64,000 nt of DNA from Acidimicrobiia bacterium. GTDB taxonomy: Bacteria > Actinomycetota > Acidimicrobiia > Acidimicrobiales > SKKL01. The position numbers were made by a program, and so were the translations under genes. The stretch spans positions 309,215-373,214 of the forward strand of contig JBAYRL010000003.1 in assembly GCA_041676705.1 (NCBI GenBank), read 5' to 3'. The notes below the pieces were generated by a model that saw nothing but the letters and a program-made list of their open reading frames with translations, was not told the DNA's origin and did not search any database. Positions 27,446 to 36,140 of the stretch are shown one piece after another. Positions within the stretch are counted from its first letter, which is position 1. Every line of letters begins with the position of its first letter.

Positions 27446-27601
27446 TCACCGCATTCGAGTACGGGTTACACTATAGCCACCTGGGCCTATAAGCAGGCCT
27501 GCAATAATAAGCACGAGACCATAGATAAGTGCGCCTTGCAAGAGTTGGATAACTCCGATAATCACTAAAATAAAGGCTACAATTCCTAAGATTAGATTCA
27601 C
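27446..27601 (-). CDS. 51-residue membrane protein with GPGGYS motif
   Basis: A short frame below usual length cut-offs: GTG at 27601, GGAAAGG ribosome site 6 nt upstream, stop at 27446. It encodes two closely packed hydrophobic helices (LILGIVAFILVIIGVIQLL; LIYGLVLIIAGLLIGPGGYS) ending in the basic tail VTRTRMR. Small GPGGYS-type membrane proteins recur in actinobacterial stress regions. Lying between a SigB/SigF-type sigma factor and a CsbD gene, it is probably a stress-regulon member. Function unknown. The rest of the 27251-27733 spacer shows no other gene. Confidence 0.75.
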   Translation of the reverse strand: MNLILGIVAFILVIIGVIQLLQGALIYGLVLIIAGLLIGPGGYSVTRTRMR

Positions 27602-27733
27602 GATTTACCTTTCCCAGAGAATAACGATCTAAATCGTCTCGGTGTCGCGTACTTCTGTCTACAGAACTTGAAAACTCTTCACAGGAAACTTCAAGTTCGT
27701 GGTAATGCTCGATAACTTTCGTTCGAGCTGGTG

Positions 27734-27922
27734 CTAGTCCGACATACGTTCTTTTACCGAGTCGATGGCGTCTTCCACTTTGTCTTTCGCGCCTTCTACC
27801 GTCTCTTTTACCTTGGCGGCTGCCCGATCGAGCTTGCCTTCTTTCTTCAGCTCATCGTCATTAGTAAGGTCGCCAGCTGCTTCTTTTGCTCGGCCTTTGG
27901 CTTCGTCAAAATTGCTACCCAT
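27734..27922 (-). CDS. CsbD family stress protein
   Basis: 62 residues with the CsbD signature (DEAKGRAKEAAGDLTNDDEL, KKEGKLDRAAAKVKE) and a charged helical tail. CsbD proteins are SigB-dependent stress products of unknown mechanism. ATG 27922 has AAGGAG 9 nt upstream; a GTG 6 nt earlier is possible. A 7-bp hairpin (27948-27967) sits in the 5' leader. Confidence 0.88.
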   Translation of the reverse strand: MGSNFDEAKGRAKEAAGDLTNDDELKKEGKLDRAAAKVKETVEGAKDKVEDAIDSVKERMSD

Positions 27923-27947
27923 GATCACTTACTCCTTCACTTAGCAA

Positions 27948-27967
27948 GGCCTCCCTATTTGGAGGCC
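27948..27967 (-). other. hairpin in leader of the CsbD gene
   Basis: GGCCTCC (27948-27954), loop of 6, GGAGGCC (27961-27967). It lies ~25 nt ahead of the CsbD start and contains a second GGAGG-like sequence, so it could tune translation. The remainder of the 27929-28229 spacer holds no gene that I can see. Confidence 0.4.
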
Positions 27968-28238
27968 ACTGATTCACACTTACCGCTATCAGCGTCTTCA
28001 AATACAAGAAAGCCACTTGCCCGCATTTATATGTTACCGGCGTCACACTTGTTTTCCCGGCGGCCGGGCGGATTCCGTGGACGTAAAGCCAGTGGAAGCC
28101 ACATTTAGGTAAAGCACCACGCAATAGTGTTTCACCAGTTCACAGAGGGTGTATTCCAGGTGTCTCGGGGTTCTCTATAACCGTTTGCCAAATATTTCTG
28201 GCATTGTTTGATCGCGACAATGGTGGGCAGTGTTCACC

Positions 28239-29198
28239 ATGGCATCGAATAATCTTTTATTGGGGGCGGGCCTCTCTTGTGAGGAACAGGGCCCAAATAC
28301 TTTGCTGTCTTCGGCCCGTGCCGCCATGGCGAATGACTTTCAAGATTTCGCCGTGACCGACCATTACCACCCGTGGGTTCGAGCGCAGGGGCATTCACCG
28401 TTTGTGTGGTCAGCGCTGGCGGCTTTGTCTCAACTAGGCGAAATCTCCCTTGGCACAGCTGTCACCTGTCCAACCGTGCGAATCCACCCGGCGATCATCG
28501 CACAAGCAGCGGCCACCACCTCGCTTTTAACCAACGGCCGGTTCTGGTTAGGTGTGGGCACCGGCGAGAACTTAAACGAGCACATTCTTGGCCACCGATG
28601 GCCGCCCGCACGCGAACGCTTGGCCATGCTGAAAGAAGCGATCGAAATTTTGCGTCTTCTTTGGGGCGGTGGTGAACAGTCTTATGAGGGTAAATACTAC
28701 GTGGTCGAAGACGCCGAGCTTTACGACCTCCCCGACAACCCGCCCAAAATCTTCATGTCGGCCTTTGGTCCCCAAGCAGCGATAGCAGCGGCTGAAATGG
28801 CCGACGGTTTAGTCCTAACCGGTGCCGATTCGGGCACAATCTCGACTTTTCGGGAGAACGGCGGCCAGGGCGAGGTTCATGTCTTAATGAAATTTTGCTG
28901 GGATGAAGATGAAAAGCGCGCCCGCCAGATCTGCCACAAACTTTGGCCAACGAGCGGTGTACCCGGACAGCTGAGCCAGGATCTGCGCACACCGGCACTT
29001 TTCGAACAAGCCATTTCAATAGTGACTGAAGAAGATGCTGTCGGCAATACTCCCGTTGGTCCTGATCCAGAACGATACGTAACCCAACTTCGAGAATTGG
29101 CCGAAGCAGGTGCGACACGAATCTTTGTACAGCAAGTAGGACCAAACCAAGAACGAGGTTTCAAATTTATTCGTGACGAGGTGCTTCCCCGTCTCTAA
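28239..29198 (+). CDS. F420-dependent LLM oxidoreductase, TIGR03557/FGD-like
   Basis: About 319 residues with the glucose-6-phosphate-dehydrogenase-like F420 pattern: LLLGAGLSCEEQGPN, FAVTDHYHPWVRAQGHSPFV, SLGTAVTCPTVRIHPAIIAQ, NGRFWLGVGTGENLNEHILG, ERLAMLKEAIEILRLLW, KIFMSAFGPQAA and ADGLVLTG. It probably reduces or oxidises an unidentified substrate with coenzyme F420. The start is ATG 28239; a GTG 9 nt upstream is in frame. The 3' end overlaps the convergent NRAMP remnant by 32 nt. Confidence 0.88.
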   Translation: MASNNLLLGAGLSCEEQGPNTLLSSARAAMANDFQDFAVTDHYHPWVRAQGHSPFVWSALAALSQLGEISLGTAVTCPTVRIHPAIIAQAAATTSLLTNGRFWLGVGTGENLNEHILGHRWPPARERLAMLKEAIEILRLLWGGGEQSYEGKYYVVEDAELYDLPDNPPKIFMSAFGPQAAIAAAEMADGLVLTGADSGTISTFRENGGQGEVHVLMKFCWDEDEKRARQICHKLWPTSGVPGQLSQDLRTPALFEQAISIVTEEDAVGNTPVGPDPERYVTQLRELAEAGATRIFVQQVGPNQERGFKFIRDEVLPRL

Positions 29199-30381
29199 CG
29201 TTTGCTGGCGGCCCCAATGTGGCTTTTCGCACTCGAAGAGCAATGTGGTCGCCTTCCACATTCCCAACACCCTCCCATGGGATCCAAACGCTGCGGCGCA
29301 TAAACCACCGTGCAATGGCCGCCACCATCCAAGGGCTTTTCATGCCGGTTTGGTCATAACCCAGGCGGGCACCAATCGTCCATTTCCCAACGATGAAGCC
29401 TTGCACTTTAAAACCAACCCCCGGGACGCTTCGCCGGACACCGTCGTGCACCAAGCGAACTTCTCGAACTTTACCGATTTTGCGGCCGTCGAAATCTACC
29501 ACTTCGAGACCTAACAGCTCACTCAGATTCATGGCGTGCTCCGGGGATACGTCCAATAAGAGAGCGCCGCCATAAGGTTTCAAAATCTGTGAATTCACAA
29601 GGACACCCATGTACGACGGGTCGTTGGCAACCACCAAGATGGGCAAGTACGTCAACGGTAAGGCCACCACGGAAAATACCAACGAAAACTCGGCAACTTT
29701 GATCGGGTCGAGAGTGGTCAGCCCAACCGTGACGGCCATAAAAGATGGCGACGATAACGAGCGTATGGAAACGAGAGTATGGAAACGAGCCGCGGCGAGC
29801 GGTCGATCGTTCCTCCATGGCCAACCAAAATATTGGGCCACCATGTAGCCACTAGACAACGCTGTTTCGAGCGAAGCACCGAAAGTCGCGACAAAAAAAC
29901 CAATAATTACTAAGGCAAGCCCTACCTTGCCCAGCGCTAGAAACACCGGGAAAGCCACATGCGCCAACTCGGAAACCATGAAACCGGCAGGCCGAAACAC
30001 AATTGCGGCGGTGGTCATAATCGAAAGGGACAGCAGCCCACCAAGAGGAAAACCAACCAACACGGTAATCCGGTTTGTTTTCAAGTCGTCCCGAGTCCAC
30101 CGTTCTTGAACAGCGCCGGAGGAATAAAAGAAAACCTCATAGGGAGTTAAAGCCGCGCCAAAGAGAGCAATAGCGTAATACCAATAGGTGGGCACACCTT
30201 CGCCTTTAGGAACTGTAGGACGGGTGGTTTCTTGCCAAAGCTGCGACCAATCCGGCCCCAGTTTCAAGGCAGCGACAGCAAAGACCACCAGCACCAAACC
30301 TAAAAGGCCGAACACCTGCTCCATACGCTGAAAGCGCACCTGCCAGATAACAAGCCACACCGCTACACCGGTTATCCTCAA
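29167..30381 (-). pseudogene. N-truncated NRAMP metal transporter fused to PRC-barrel domain
   Basis: The frame begins inside what should be membrane helix 4 of an NRAMP-type Mn/Fe transporter (GVAVWLVIWQVRF, VFGLLGLVLVVFAVA). Sequence further upstream, open to about 30444, still resembles helix 3, but there is no helix 1 with its metal-binding DPGN motif. Later helices are recognisable (ALTPYEVFFYSSGAVQERW, GLTTLDPIKVAEFS, TYLPILVVANDPSYMG). After ~residue 260 it passes into a PRC-barrel domain (MNLSELLGLEVVDFDGRKIG) that looks like a separate downstream gene joined in frame. A 13-bp tandem copy (29763-29775 and 29777-29789, period 14) plus one extra T near 29740 change ~10 residues but restore the frame. 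Only a TTG start is available. Probably non-functional as a transporter. Confidence 0.75.
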
Positions 30382-30540
30382 CTTAGTAATCTTTTCAACG
30401 GCGATGGAGCTCGCCTTTAACCGCCCTAGGGCTGATGGCTCCTACTAAGCAATCGCGGCGCGCTTGTTGGTAGAAACTGGGCTATAAGCCAAAGCTGTCA
30501 CCAGGCGCAACGCCTACTCGGGTTGAGACAAGGACTCACG

Positions 30541-31932
30541 TTGTTTAACAAGCTCCTTAAACGGTTAGGTCATCGGCATCAGCGGCAGGCACCCCCCGAA
30601 CGCACCACTACGGGCACGCCTTCTTTGCGAAACCTAATAGGCTTGAGCCGCATCAACGTGCAGGAACATTGGGGTTTAGCTAAATACTTGCTGCGCTGGC
30701 TCGTCTTCGGCAGTGCCGTCGGAGCATTAGCGGGTTTGTCGTCAGGCGGGTTTCTTCTGAGCTTGGAATGGGCCACCGAGACACGACTCGCACACTCTTG
30801 GCTCTTGTTCCTACTACCAGTAGCCGGTTTAGCGATTGGACTTACCTACCATCTCTATGGTGCAGCCGCTGTGCAGGGAAACAACCTGGTCATAGACGAA
30901 ATTCATTCCCCGCAAGGCTGGCTCCCGCGGCGAATGGCACCCCTCATTTTCATCAGCACTATCGCTACGCACCTCTTTGGTGGTTCAGCTGGTCGAGAAG
31001 CTACCGCCATCCAGATGTCAGCTGGGTTAACCGATTGGTTTGCTCGTACCTTTCGTTTTGATCCCGAGGAGCGACGCAACCTGTTAATCGCCGCAATTGG
31101 CGGAGGCTTTGGCGCTGTTTTCGGCGTTCCGTTGGCTGGAGCGGTGTTTGCTCTTGAGGTTCAAGCGATCGGCCGTTTGCGATACGACGCCCTAATCACC
31201 GCGGTCGCAGCTTCGGTAGTCGGTGATCGTGTAGTAATAGCGCTGGACGTAAAACACCTAGCAGTACCCATAATTGAAGCTATTAATTTCACACCCGTCG
31301 TATTTGCCAAGGTAGTGGTGGCCGGAATTGCCTTTGGTCTTTGCGCTCGAGTGTTCGTAGAGCTGACCCGATTCGTTAAAGCCACATTTACTAGGCAGTT
31401 GCGGTACCCACCGCTGCGACCGGTAGTTGGAGCACTTGGGGTTATTGGGCTCACCTACCTGGTTGGCACGCGCGACTACTTGGGCTTATCGCTACCTCTA
31501 ATCACCAACTCGTTAGACGAGGCGATTGGTGTAGCTACGTTCGCGTTTGCTCTAAAATTGGTATTCACCTCGCTCACCTTGGGCTCCGGTTTTCACGGGG
31601 GTGAAGTCACCCCACTTTTTGTGATTGGTAGCACGCTAGGCGCAACCCTTGGCCACCTACTCGGGCTGCCGGTGCCGCTTGCGGCGGCACTTGGGTTTGC
31701 AGCAGTTTTCGCGGGGGCCACTAACACCCCTTTGGCCTGCACGATAATGGGAATCGAGCTGTTCGGCCTTGGCCCATTGGTACCACTTGTTATTGCTTGC
31801 AGTGTGGCGTACGTAATGTCATCACACCGTTCGATATATGGCACCCAGCGAATCGCCACCACTAAAGATGGCCGCGTTATAAACGAGACCTGGACGGTCG
31901 ACACCTACCGAAGGCCGGAAGCGGAAAGCTAG
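30541..31932 (+). CDS. CLC-type channel/antiporter, CLC-F-like
   Basis: About 463 residues and ten or more membrane helices with CLC motifs: QGNNLVIDEIHSP at the first filter region (in place of GSGIP), GGSAGREATAIQMSAG (gating Glu in GRE), GGGFGAVFGVPLAGAVFALE and GSGFHGGEVTPLFVIG. The GNNL-type first filter is the mark of the fluoride-exporting CLC-F branch as I know it, so fluoride/proton antiport is a reasonable inference, not proof. TTG 30541 has AAGGA 6 nt upstream; a TTG at 30523 adds six residues. It diverges from the NRAMP remnant. A remnant of a second CLC gene lies at 50621. Confidence 0.83.
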   Translation: MFNKLLKRLGHRHQRQAPPERTTTGTPSLRNLIGLSRINVQEHWGLAKYLLRWLVFGSAVGALAGLSSGGFLLSLEWATETRLAHSWLLFLLPVAGLAIGLTYHLYGAAAVQGNNLVIDEIHSPQGWLPRRMAPLIFISTIATHLFGGSAGREATAIQMSAGLTDWFARTFRFDPEERRNLLIAAIGGGFGAVFGVPLAGAVFALEVQAIGRLRYDALITAVAASVVGDRVVIALDVKHLAVPIIEAINFTPVVFAKVVVAGIAFGLCARVFVELTRFVKATFTRQLRYPPLRPVVGALGVIGLTYLVGTRDYLGLSLPLITNSLDEAIGVATFAFALKLVFTSLTLGSGFHGGEVTPLFVIGSTLGATLGHLLGLPVPLAAALGFAAVFAGATNTPLACTIMGIELFGLGPLVPLVIACSVAYVMSSHRSIYGTQRIATTKDGRVINETWTVDTYRRPEAES

Positions 31933-32037
31933 CTGTTAAGCTCACCAATTCCTTCATAAGTACGTGACGTGATTCGATGGTTGCCGACCCGTCGGTCCAT
32001 CCGGAACTTTCCCTGCCACTTCCCTACTGAGGTAGTC

Positions 32038-32901
32038 ATGTCTGATAATTCAACACCAGCTAATTGGTACCCTGATCCGGCGGGGCGCCACGAGTACCGT
32101 TACTGGGATGGTGTCCAATGGACCGACCACGTTTCAGACGGTGGCGTGCAATCGGCGGAACCACTTGAACCGGATTTCGGAGACAAGGTTGATTCGACTT
32201 TTGGCCTTGGCGATGCACCGAGTCGGCCCGATGTTGTGAAGATGGTGACCGGTGATGGAGTCCGAGGCGCTGGGATTAAGCAGAACATTGCAGACGGCGA
32301 CGGAACATTGTGGGGCGAACCGATTCTGGTAGTCAGTCAGAAGGTCAAGCTGATTGAAGTTAACAATCAATACGGCGTATTCAATCAACATGGCAAACAG
32401 ATCGCAGCGGTCAACCAAGTCGGTCAATCATCGGTGAAGAAGGCGATGCGGGTTTTAACTGGTTGGGATCAGTTCATGACTCACAAACTAGAGATTGCCG
32501 ACAGCGAAGGGCAGATTCGGCTCCGCCTGACCAGACCCGCCAAAGTTTTTAAGTCGACCGTGGTGGTTGAGGATGCCAACAGCTCCGAGATTGGTCGGAT
32601 TGTGCAGCAGAACGTGTTCGGCAAGATCCGTTTTAGTTTGGAAGCTGGGGGCCAGGCATTGGGTTCCATCAATGCCGAGAACTGGCGCGCCTGGAACTTC
32701 GCTATTCGTGATGCTAACGACGTGGAAATTGCCCGTATAACGAAGACTTGGGAAGGTTTGATGAAGACCATGTTCACCACAGCCGACAACTACGTGGTGC
32801 AGATTCACGAGTCTATTCCCCAGCCGCTCTTGTCGTTGGTGGTGGCTTCGGCCTTAACCGTCGATACGGCTTTGAAACAAGACGCCCGCGGTCTGAATTA
32901 G
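32038..32901 (+). CDS. phospholipid scramblase-related protein with DUF2510 domain
   Basis: 287 residues. The N-terminal WYPDPAGRHEYRYWDGVQWT is a DUF2510 motif, followed by a linker and a scramblase/LURP-like beta-barrel (EPILVVSQKVKLIEVNNQYG, WDQFMTHKLEIADSEG, ENWRAWNFAIRDANDVEIAR, ADNYVVQIHE). No membrane segment is seen except perhaps the C-terminal helix LLSLVVASALTV. Bacterial members have no established activity. ATG 32038 with GAGGT 5 nt upstream decides the start. Confidence 0.82.
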   Translation: MSDNSTPANWYPDPAGRHEYRYWDGVQWTDHVSDGGVQSAEPLEPDFGDKVDSTFGLGDAPSRPDVVKMVTGDGVRGAGIKQNIADGDGTLWGEPILVVSQKVKLIEVNNQYGVFNQHGKQIAAVNQVGQSSVKKAMRVLTGWDQFMTHKLEIADSEGQIRLRLTRPAKVFKSTVVVEDANSSEIGRIVQQNVFGKIRFSLEAGGQALGSINAENWRAWNFAIRDANDVEIARITKTWEGLMKTMFTTADNYVVQIHESIPQPLLSLVVASALTVDTALKQDARGLN

Positions 32902-33052
32902 TAGTTGGCTTGGCGAACGGGTTAGAGGTTGGGTTCAGTGTTGGGCTAGCAGTTCGTCTCGGCGAAGCTGCCGTATTCCTATTGTTGCGCTAAACCAGCC
33001 ATATGTCGTCTTTAGCAAGACAATCTCAACTTCATACCGCTAGAATTCAGCT

Positions 33053-33634
33053 ATGGCTCGCACCGCAGAAACAGAACTGGTTCCCATTTGGCGCAGCCGT
33101 GTGCAGCCAATCATCTTGCACGAAGTTAGCCTTCACCCCGGGTTAACGGCGGCCTCAATTGCTAAACGTCACAGGTTAAATAGGGCCACCGTTGCTGCCG
33201 AAGTAGCACGCTTGAGTAACGCTGGTGTTCTTATCGCTACTCCCATCGGACGTGCTAATCAGCTTTCCCTCAACTGGGATAACCCCACAACCACACATTT
33301 GGTCGCATTGGCTGACCATACGGTGGGCCTACTTAGTGACCTGGCCAAGCTCTACGCCATTAACGGCGTTAGTCGAGTCGCAGTTTTTGGCTCTTGGGCA
33401 CGCCGCCACCTCGGCGAAGCTGGGCCTCCGCCCGACGATATAGATGTGCTGGTTGAAACCACCGGCGAGGAATGGCCCATCGTCGAGGCTTGTCTCAGCG
33501 TGTCGGGCAAGCGTGGAATAACCATTTCACCTTATATTCTCACTAACAAAAACGGTGACTCGAATGCCATTACTACGGCCATCTTGGCCGGACCCCTAGT
33601 TGAGGTTTCCGAGGATGAAAGACCAGACAGCTAG
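33053..33634 (+). CDS. winged-helix + MNT-type nucleotidyltransferase (antitoxin-like)
   Basis: 193 residues. The N-terminal winged helix (LHPGLTAASIAKRHRLNRAT, EVARLSNAGVLIAT) is followed by a minimal nucleotidyltransferase domain with VAVFGSWARRHLGEA and PPDDIDVLVET (GS motif and D-x-D). In MNT/HEPN pairs the MNT protein neutralises or modifies the HEPN partner. A TAGAAT box (33041-33046) ends 6 nt before ATG, so a leaderless mRNA is likely. It overlaps the next gene by 20 nt, supporting a two-gene module. Confidence 0.82.
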   Translation: MARTAETELVPIWRSRVQPIILHEVSLHPGLTAASIAKRHRLNRATVAAEVARLSNAGVLIATPIGRANQLSLNWDNPTTTHLVALADHTVGLLSDLAKLYAINGVSRVAVFGSWARRHLGEAGPPPDDIDVLVETTGEEWPIVEACLSVSGKRGITISPYILTNKNGDSNAITTAILAGPLVEVSEDERPDS

Positions 33635-34058
33635 CTGTCTCCAACAACACCTGTTAGACAAGTTGAAAGCGCCGAACGTGGTTCCCGCGAGTGCGTGGGT
33701 GGCATCCGCTCACCGGCACCACCAATCGGCGGCTTTAATCATCAACCACGACCCAGCTGGGGCATTACAAATGATTTGGTCAGCAATGCACGATCTTGCC
33801 AAAGCCTGTTCCGCTTCTTTGGGCCAGCGCTTGGAGGGGGAAACACACGGCAAAGTCGCCGACTTTCTCACGTGCATCTTTGCCGACCTTCTTAGCGACA
33901 AAGAGCTCGGGCTCATTCGATTGTTGCATTCCCGACGTAACGCTTCAAGCTACGACGACCCACGAGTAGCTCAGGGCCCATTAATCGGCAGCGCTGTAAA
34001 TCTTGGGGCGAAAATGGTCGACATCGTGAACGACTGGCCGGAATTCAGTTCCGACTAG
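33615..34058 (+). CDS. HEPN-like partner of the MNT gene
   Basis: 147 residues, all helical, with SAALIINHDPAGALQMIWSA, MHDLAKACSASLGQRLEG and a C-terminal LIRLLHSRRNASSYDDPRV, a pattern of HEPN proteins paired with MNT enzymes. The catalytic R-x4-6-H of HEPN RNases is not clearly present (RRNASSYDD has Tyr where His would be expected), so RNase activity is doubtful. GAGG lies directly before ATG 33615, inside the MNT gene. Likely a type VII-like toxin-antitoxin or regulatory pair. Confidence 0.72.
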   Translation: MKDQTASCLQQHLLDKLKAPNVVPASAWVASAHRHHQSAALIINHDPAGALQMIWSAMHDLAKACSASLGQRLEGETHGKVADFLTCIFADLLSDKELGLIRLLHSRRNASSYDDPRVAQGPLIGSAVNLGAKMVDIVNDWPEFSSD

Positions 34059-34233
34059 CTGCGCCCACCCTCAGTGACCGACAAGTTATTAGTCGGCGCT
34101 GTATCTTTTCCGTACCGGGACAGACCCAATGAGGCACGAGTTCTCCCCTGTAGGCCTGCGCACAGTTCTTCCTACCATCGGCGCCCCGGTGACATTTGTA
34201 AATTAAGGGCACCTGCCCGACCTGGGTACCCGT

Positions 34234-35175
34234 TCAGTCGTTAATCAGAACGATCTTGCCGAATTTTCCGCCAGCCGCAAAACGCGCGTAGGCGTCAGCG
34301 GCTTCTGCCATTGGGTATGTGGCTTCAACCGGAACTTTCAGTGCTCCCGCAGCTAGATGCGGCAATACATGTTTCTCAACAGCACGAGCCGCGGCGGCCT
34401 TGTCTTCAAGACTTCGAGCTCGCAAGGTTGACCCGTGGATGCGCGCTCTTTTCACCATGAGATCAGTCAGATTTACTTCGGCTTTGTTGCCAGCGCCGGT
34501 ACCGATCACGGCGATTCTTCCGCCAATTGCTAGAGAACGTAAGTCGTTAGGCAGATTGGGCGAGCCGACAAGCTCTAGGACCACATCGAAAGGACCGTGA
34601 CTGCCAAAACCATCGGGTTCTACAACGTCAGCACCCAAGGCTGCCACGCTTTCTCGCAGTCCTTCATTCCTAACCGTCGCCACCACATGTGCACCAGCGG
34701 CCACCCCCAGCTGAACCCCGGCAATTCCCACGCCGCCCGCGGCACCATGGACACACAGCCGTTCGCCCATTGAGAGGCCAGCTTGGGTAAAGAGGGCGTC
34801 ATGGGCCGTGGTGAAAACCTCGGGGAAACCACCAGCCGCGGCCCAATCTAGCGAATCGGGTACTGGAATCAGATGGCGTTCGTGAACCAGACACATTTCG
34901 CCTTGGCCACCACCACCTACCACGGCCATTACTCGGTCACCTACCTTAAAGCGGTCAGCCCCGGGGCCAAGAGCCGCCACTTCACCGGCCAGTTCTAGGC
35001 CTGGAATGTCTGACGGTGAACCTATCGGAGCCGGATATCGACCTAGCACTTGGAGGCGATCGGCCCCGTTAAGACCGGCCGCGCGTACATGCACCAGCAC
35101 CTCGCCAGCACCGGGTACCGGATCGGGATGCTCTTTCCAATGGAGGGCACCGTCGACAATCGTAACTGCATACAT
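34234..35175 (-). CDS. zinc-independent medium-chain (quinone) oxidoreductase
   Basis: 313 residues with the MDR layout: DPVPGAGEVLVHVRAAGLNG, DIPGLELAGEVAALGPGADR, GDRVMAVV, CVHGAAGGVGIAGVQLGVAA (NADPH-binding AAGGVG) and a C-terminal GGKFGKIVLIND. The catalytic zinc Cys residues are absent, so it belongs with quinone reductases and enoyl reductases. Substrate unknown. ATG 35175 begins the conserved MYAVTIVDG with GGAG upstream. Confidence 0.87.
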   Translation of the reverse strand: MYAVTIVDGALHWKEHPDPVPGAGEVLVHVRAAGLNGADRLQVLGRYPAPIGSPSDIPGLELAGEVAALGPGADRFKVGDRVMAVVGGGGQGEMCLVHERHLIPVPDSLDWAAAGGFPEVFTTAHDALFTQAGLSMGERLCVHGAAGGVGIAGVQLGVAAGAHVVATVRNEGLRESVAALGADVVEPDGFGSHGPFDVVLELVGSPNLPNDLRSLAIGGRIAVIGTGAGNKAEVNLTDLMVKRARIHGSTLRARSLEDKAAAARAVEKHVLPHLAAGALKVPVEATYPMAEAADAYARFAAGGKFGKIVLIND

Positions 35176-35315
35176 GGCTTGCTCCGCTTCTCGCCTCGAC
35201 ACGCGTGTGGCTTAAACCTATCTCAATAAGCCACTCCCCACGTTGTCACCCCTTTATCACCAGCCATTACACTGACCGACCGCCTATGCAAGCCCCTGCT
35301 TGCCAATCTGGCAAC

Positions 35316-35681
35316 TCAGTCTTCGTAGTCGTCCATTGGCGGAGGATCGGTGAAATGCACGGCTTCTTCTTCTGCAGAAAGGTCGGAGGCGTCAACCGAT
35401 CTGGCGACCGACGTGCCTTCGGTATCTTCAGCGCCAACCTCGTCACTGTCGTCGGGCGGTTCAACTAAACGCATGCCATCTTCTTCGGGCAGCTCTTCGC
35501 TTCGATACCGATCTTCACGTTCTTCAATCGGTTCATCGACCCGTCCTTCGGCTGGCGTGGTGCCATATTCGCCCACACCCATTGGTTCCTCGGGTGGGTA
35601 CTCAAGGTCGTCTACCGGCGTGTCGGTAACCGCCATTTTGTCGTCATCGAGCGCTTCGGCTTGGTCTTGGGGGTCACTCAT
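35316..35681 (-). CDS. acidic DUF5709-like protein
   Basis: 121 residues, very rich in Glu and Asp, with EEPMGVGEYGTTPAEGR and LSAEEEAVHF resembling actinobacterial DUF5709 proteins. No membrane segment; likely intrinsically disordered. Function unknown. Start taken at ATG 35681 (MSDPQD); an upstream ATG adds three residues. Confidence 0.72.
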   Translation of the reverse strand: MSDPQDQAEALDDDKMAVTDTPVDDLEYPPEEPMGVGEYGTTPAEGRVDEPIEEREDRYRSEELPEEDGMRLVEPPDDSDEVGAEDTEGTSVARSVDASDLSAEEEAVHFTDPPPMDDYED

Positions 35682-35715
35682 GCCGTACAACTACCCTAAA
35701 ACCATTTAGCTAAGA

Positions 35716-36140
35716 CTCAATGTTCGAACCGGCGGCGTGCTCAAGGGTCGAACTAGCTACGTGCTCAATGTTCCAACGGGCGGCTTCAAGACACCAGAGC
35801 CGGCGGTGTTGCTTTACGGGCGTGATCCGTCTCCACCGCTGGCTCTGGTTAATTTTTTAGGCTCTCGTTGAGTTTTCGTGGGCTTCGATTCGTATAGAAG
35901 CGAGGTGCTGCCGACGGCCAGGTCAGTCTCGGAGCAGTCATAACCTGATCGACCCTAAGGGCCGCTCATTTTCGGCACAGCTAAGAGTTCTATACTGTCT
36001 GAGCCTGTTCCATGCTCGTGTGAACTCCCCATTCTCGACCAGATCGTACCTACTGAGGGCCCGGGCCTATTTCGCGCTGGTGTGAACTCCCCACGATTCT
36101 TAACAGGGATCCGAGCGTTTTAACAAGGGACCGAGAGCGT
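35716..36140. repeat. gene-free spacer with short degenerate repeats
   Basis: No coding frame is convincing here. CTCAATGTTCGAACCGGCGG (35716 on) recurs degenerately at 35764-35790. A ~31-bp sequence containing GTGTGAACTCCCCA occurs at 36001-36031 and 36063-36093, and a TAACA-AGGGA-CCGAG-type unit occurs twice near 36100-36140. These look like local duplications, not a CRISPR or IS. Confidence 0.6.
35793..35858 (+). terminator. orphan terminator-like hairpin
   Basis: ACCAGAGCCGGCGGTG (35793-35808) pairs with CACCGCTGGCTCTGGT (35834-35849) with one mismatch, and the plus strand continues TAATTTTTTAG. No plus-strand gene lies upstream within 1.7 kb, so it may end an unannotated transcript. Confidence 0.5.

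Noticed and set aside
27195..27449. 84-residue minus frame overlapping the sigma-factor start
   Set aside because: No ribosome site, no family resemblance, and it covers the sigma gene's own start region in another frame.
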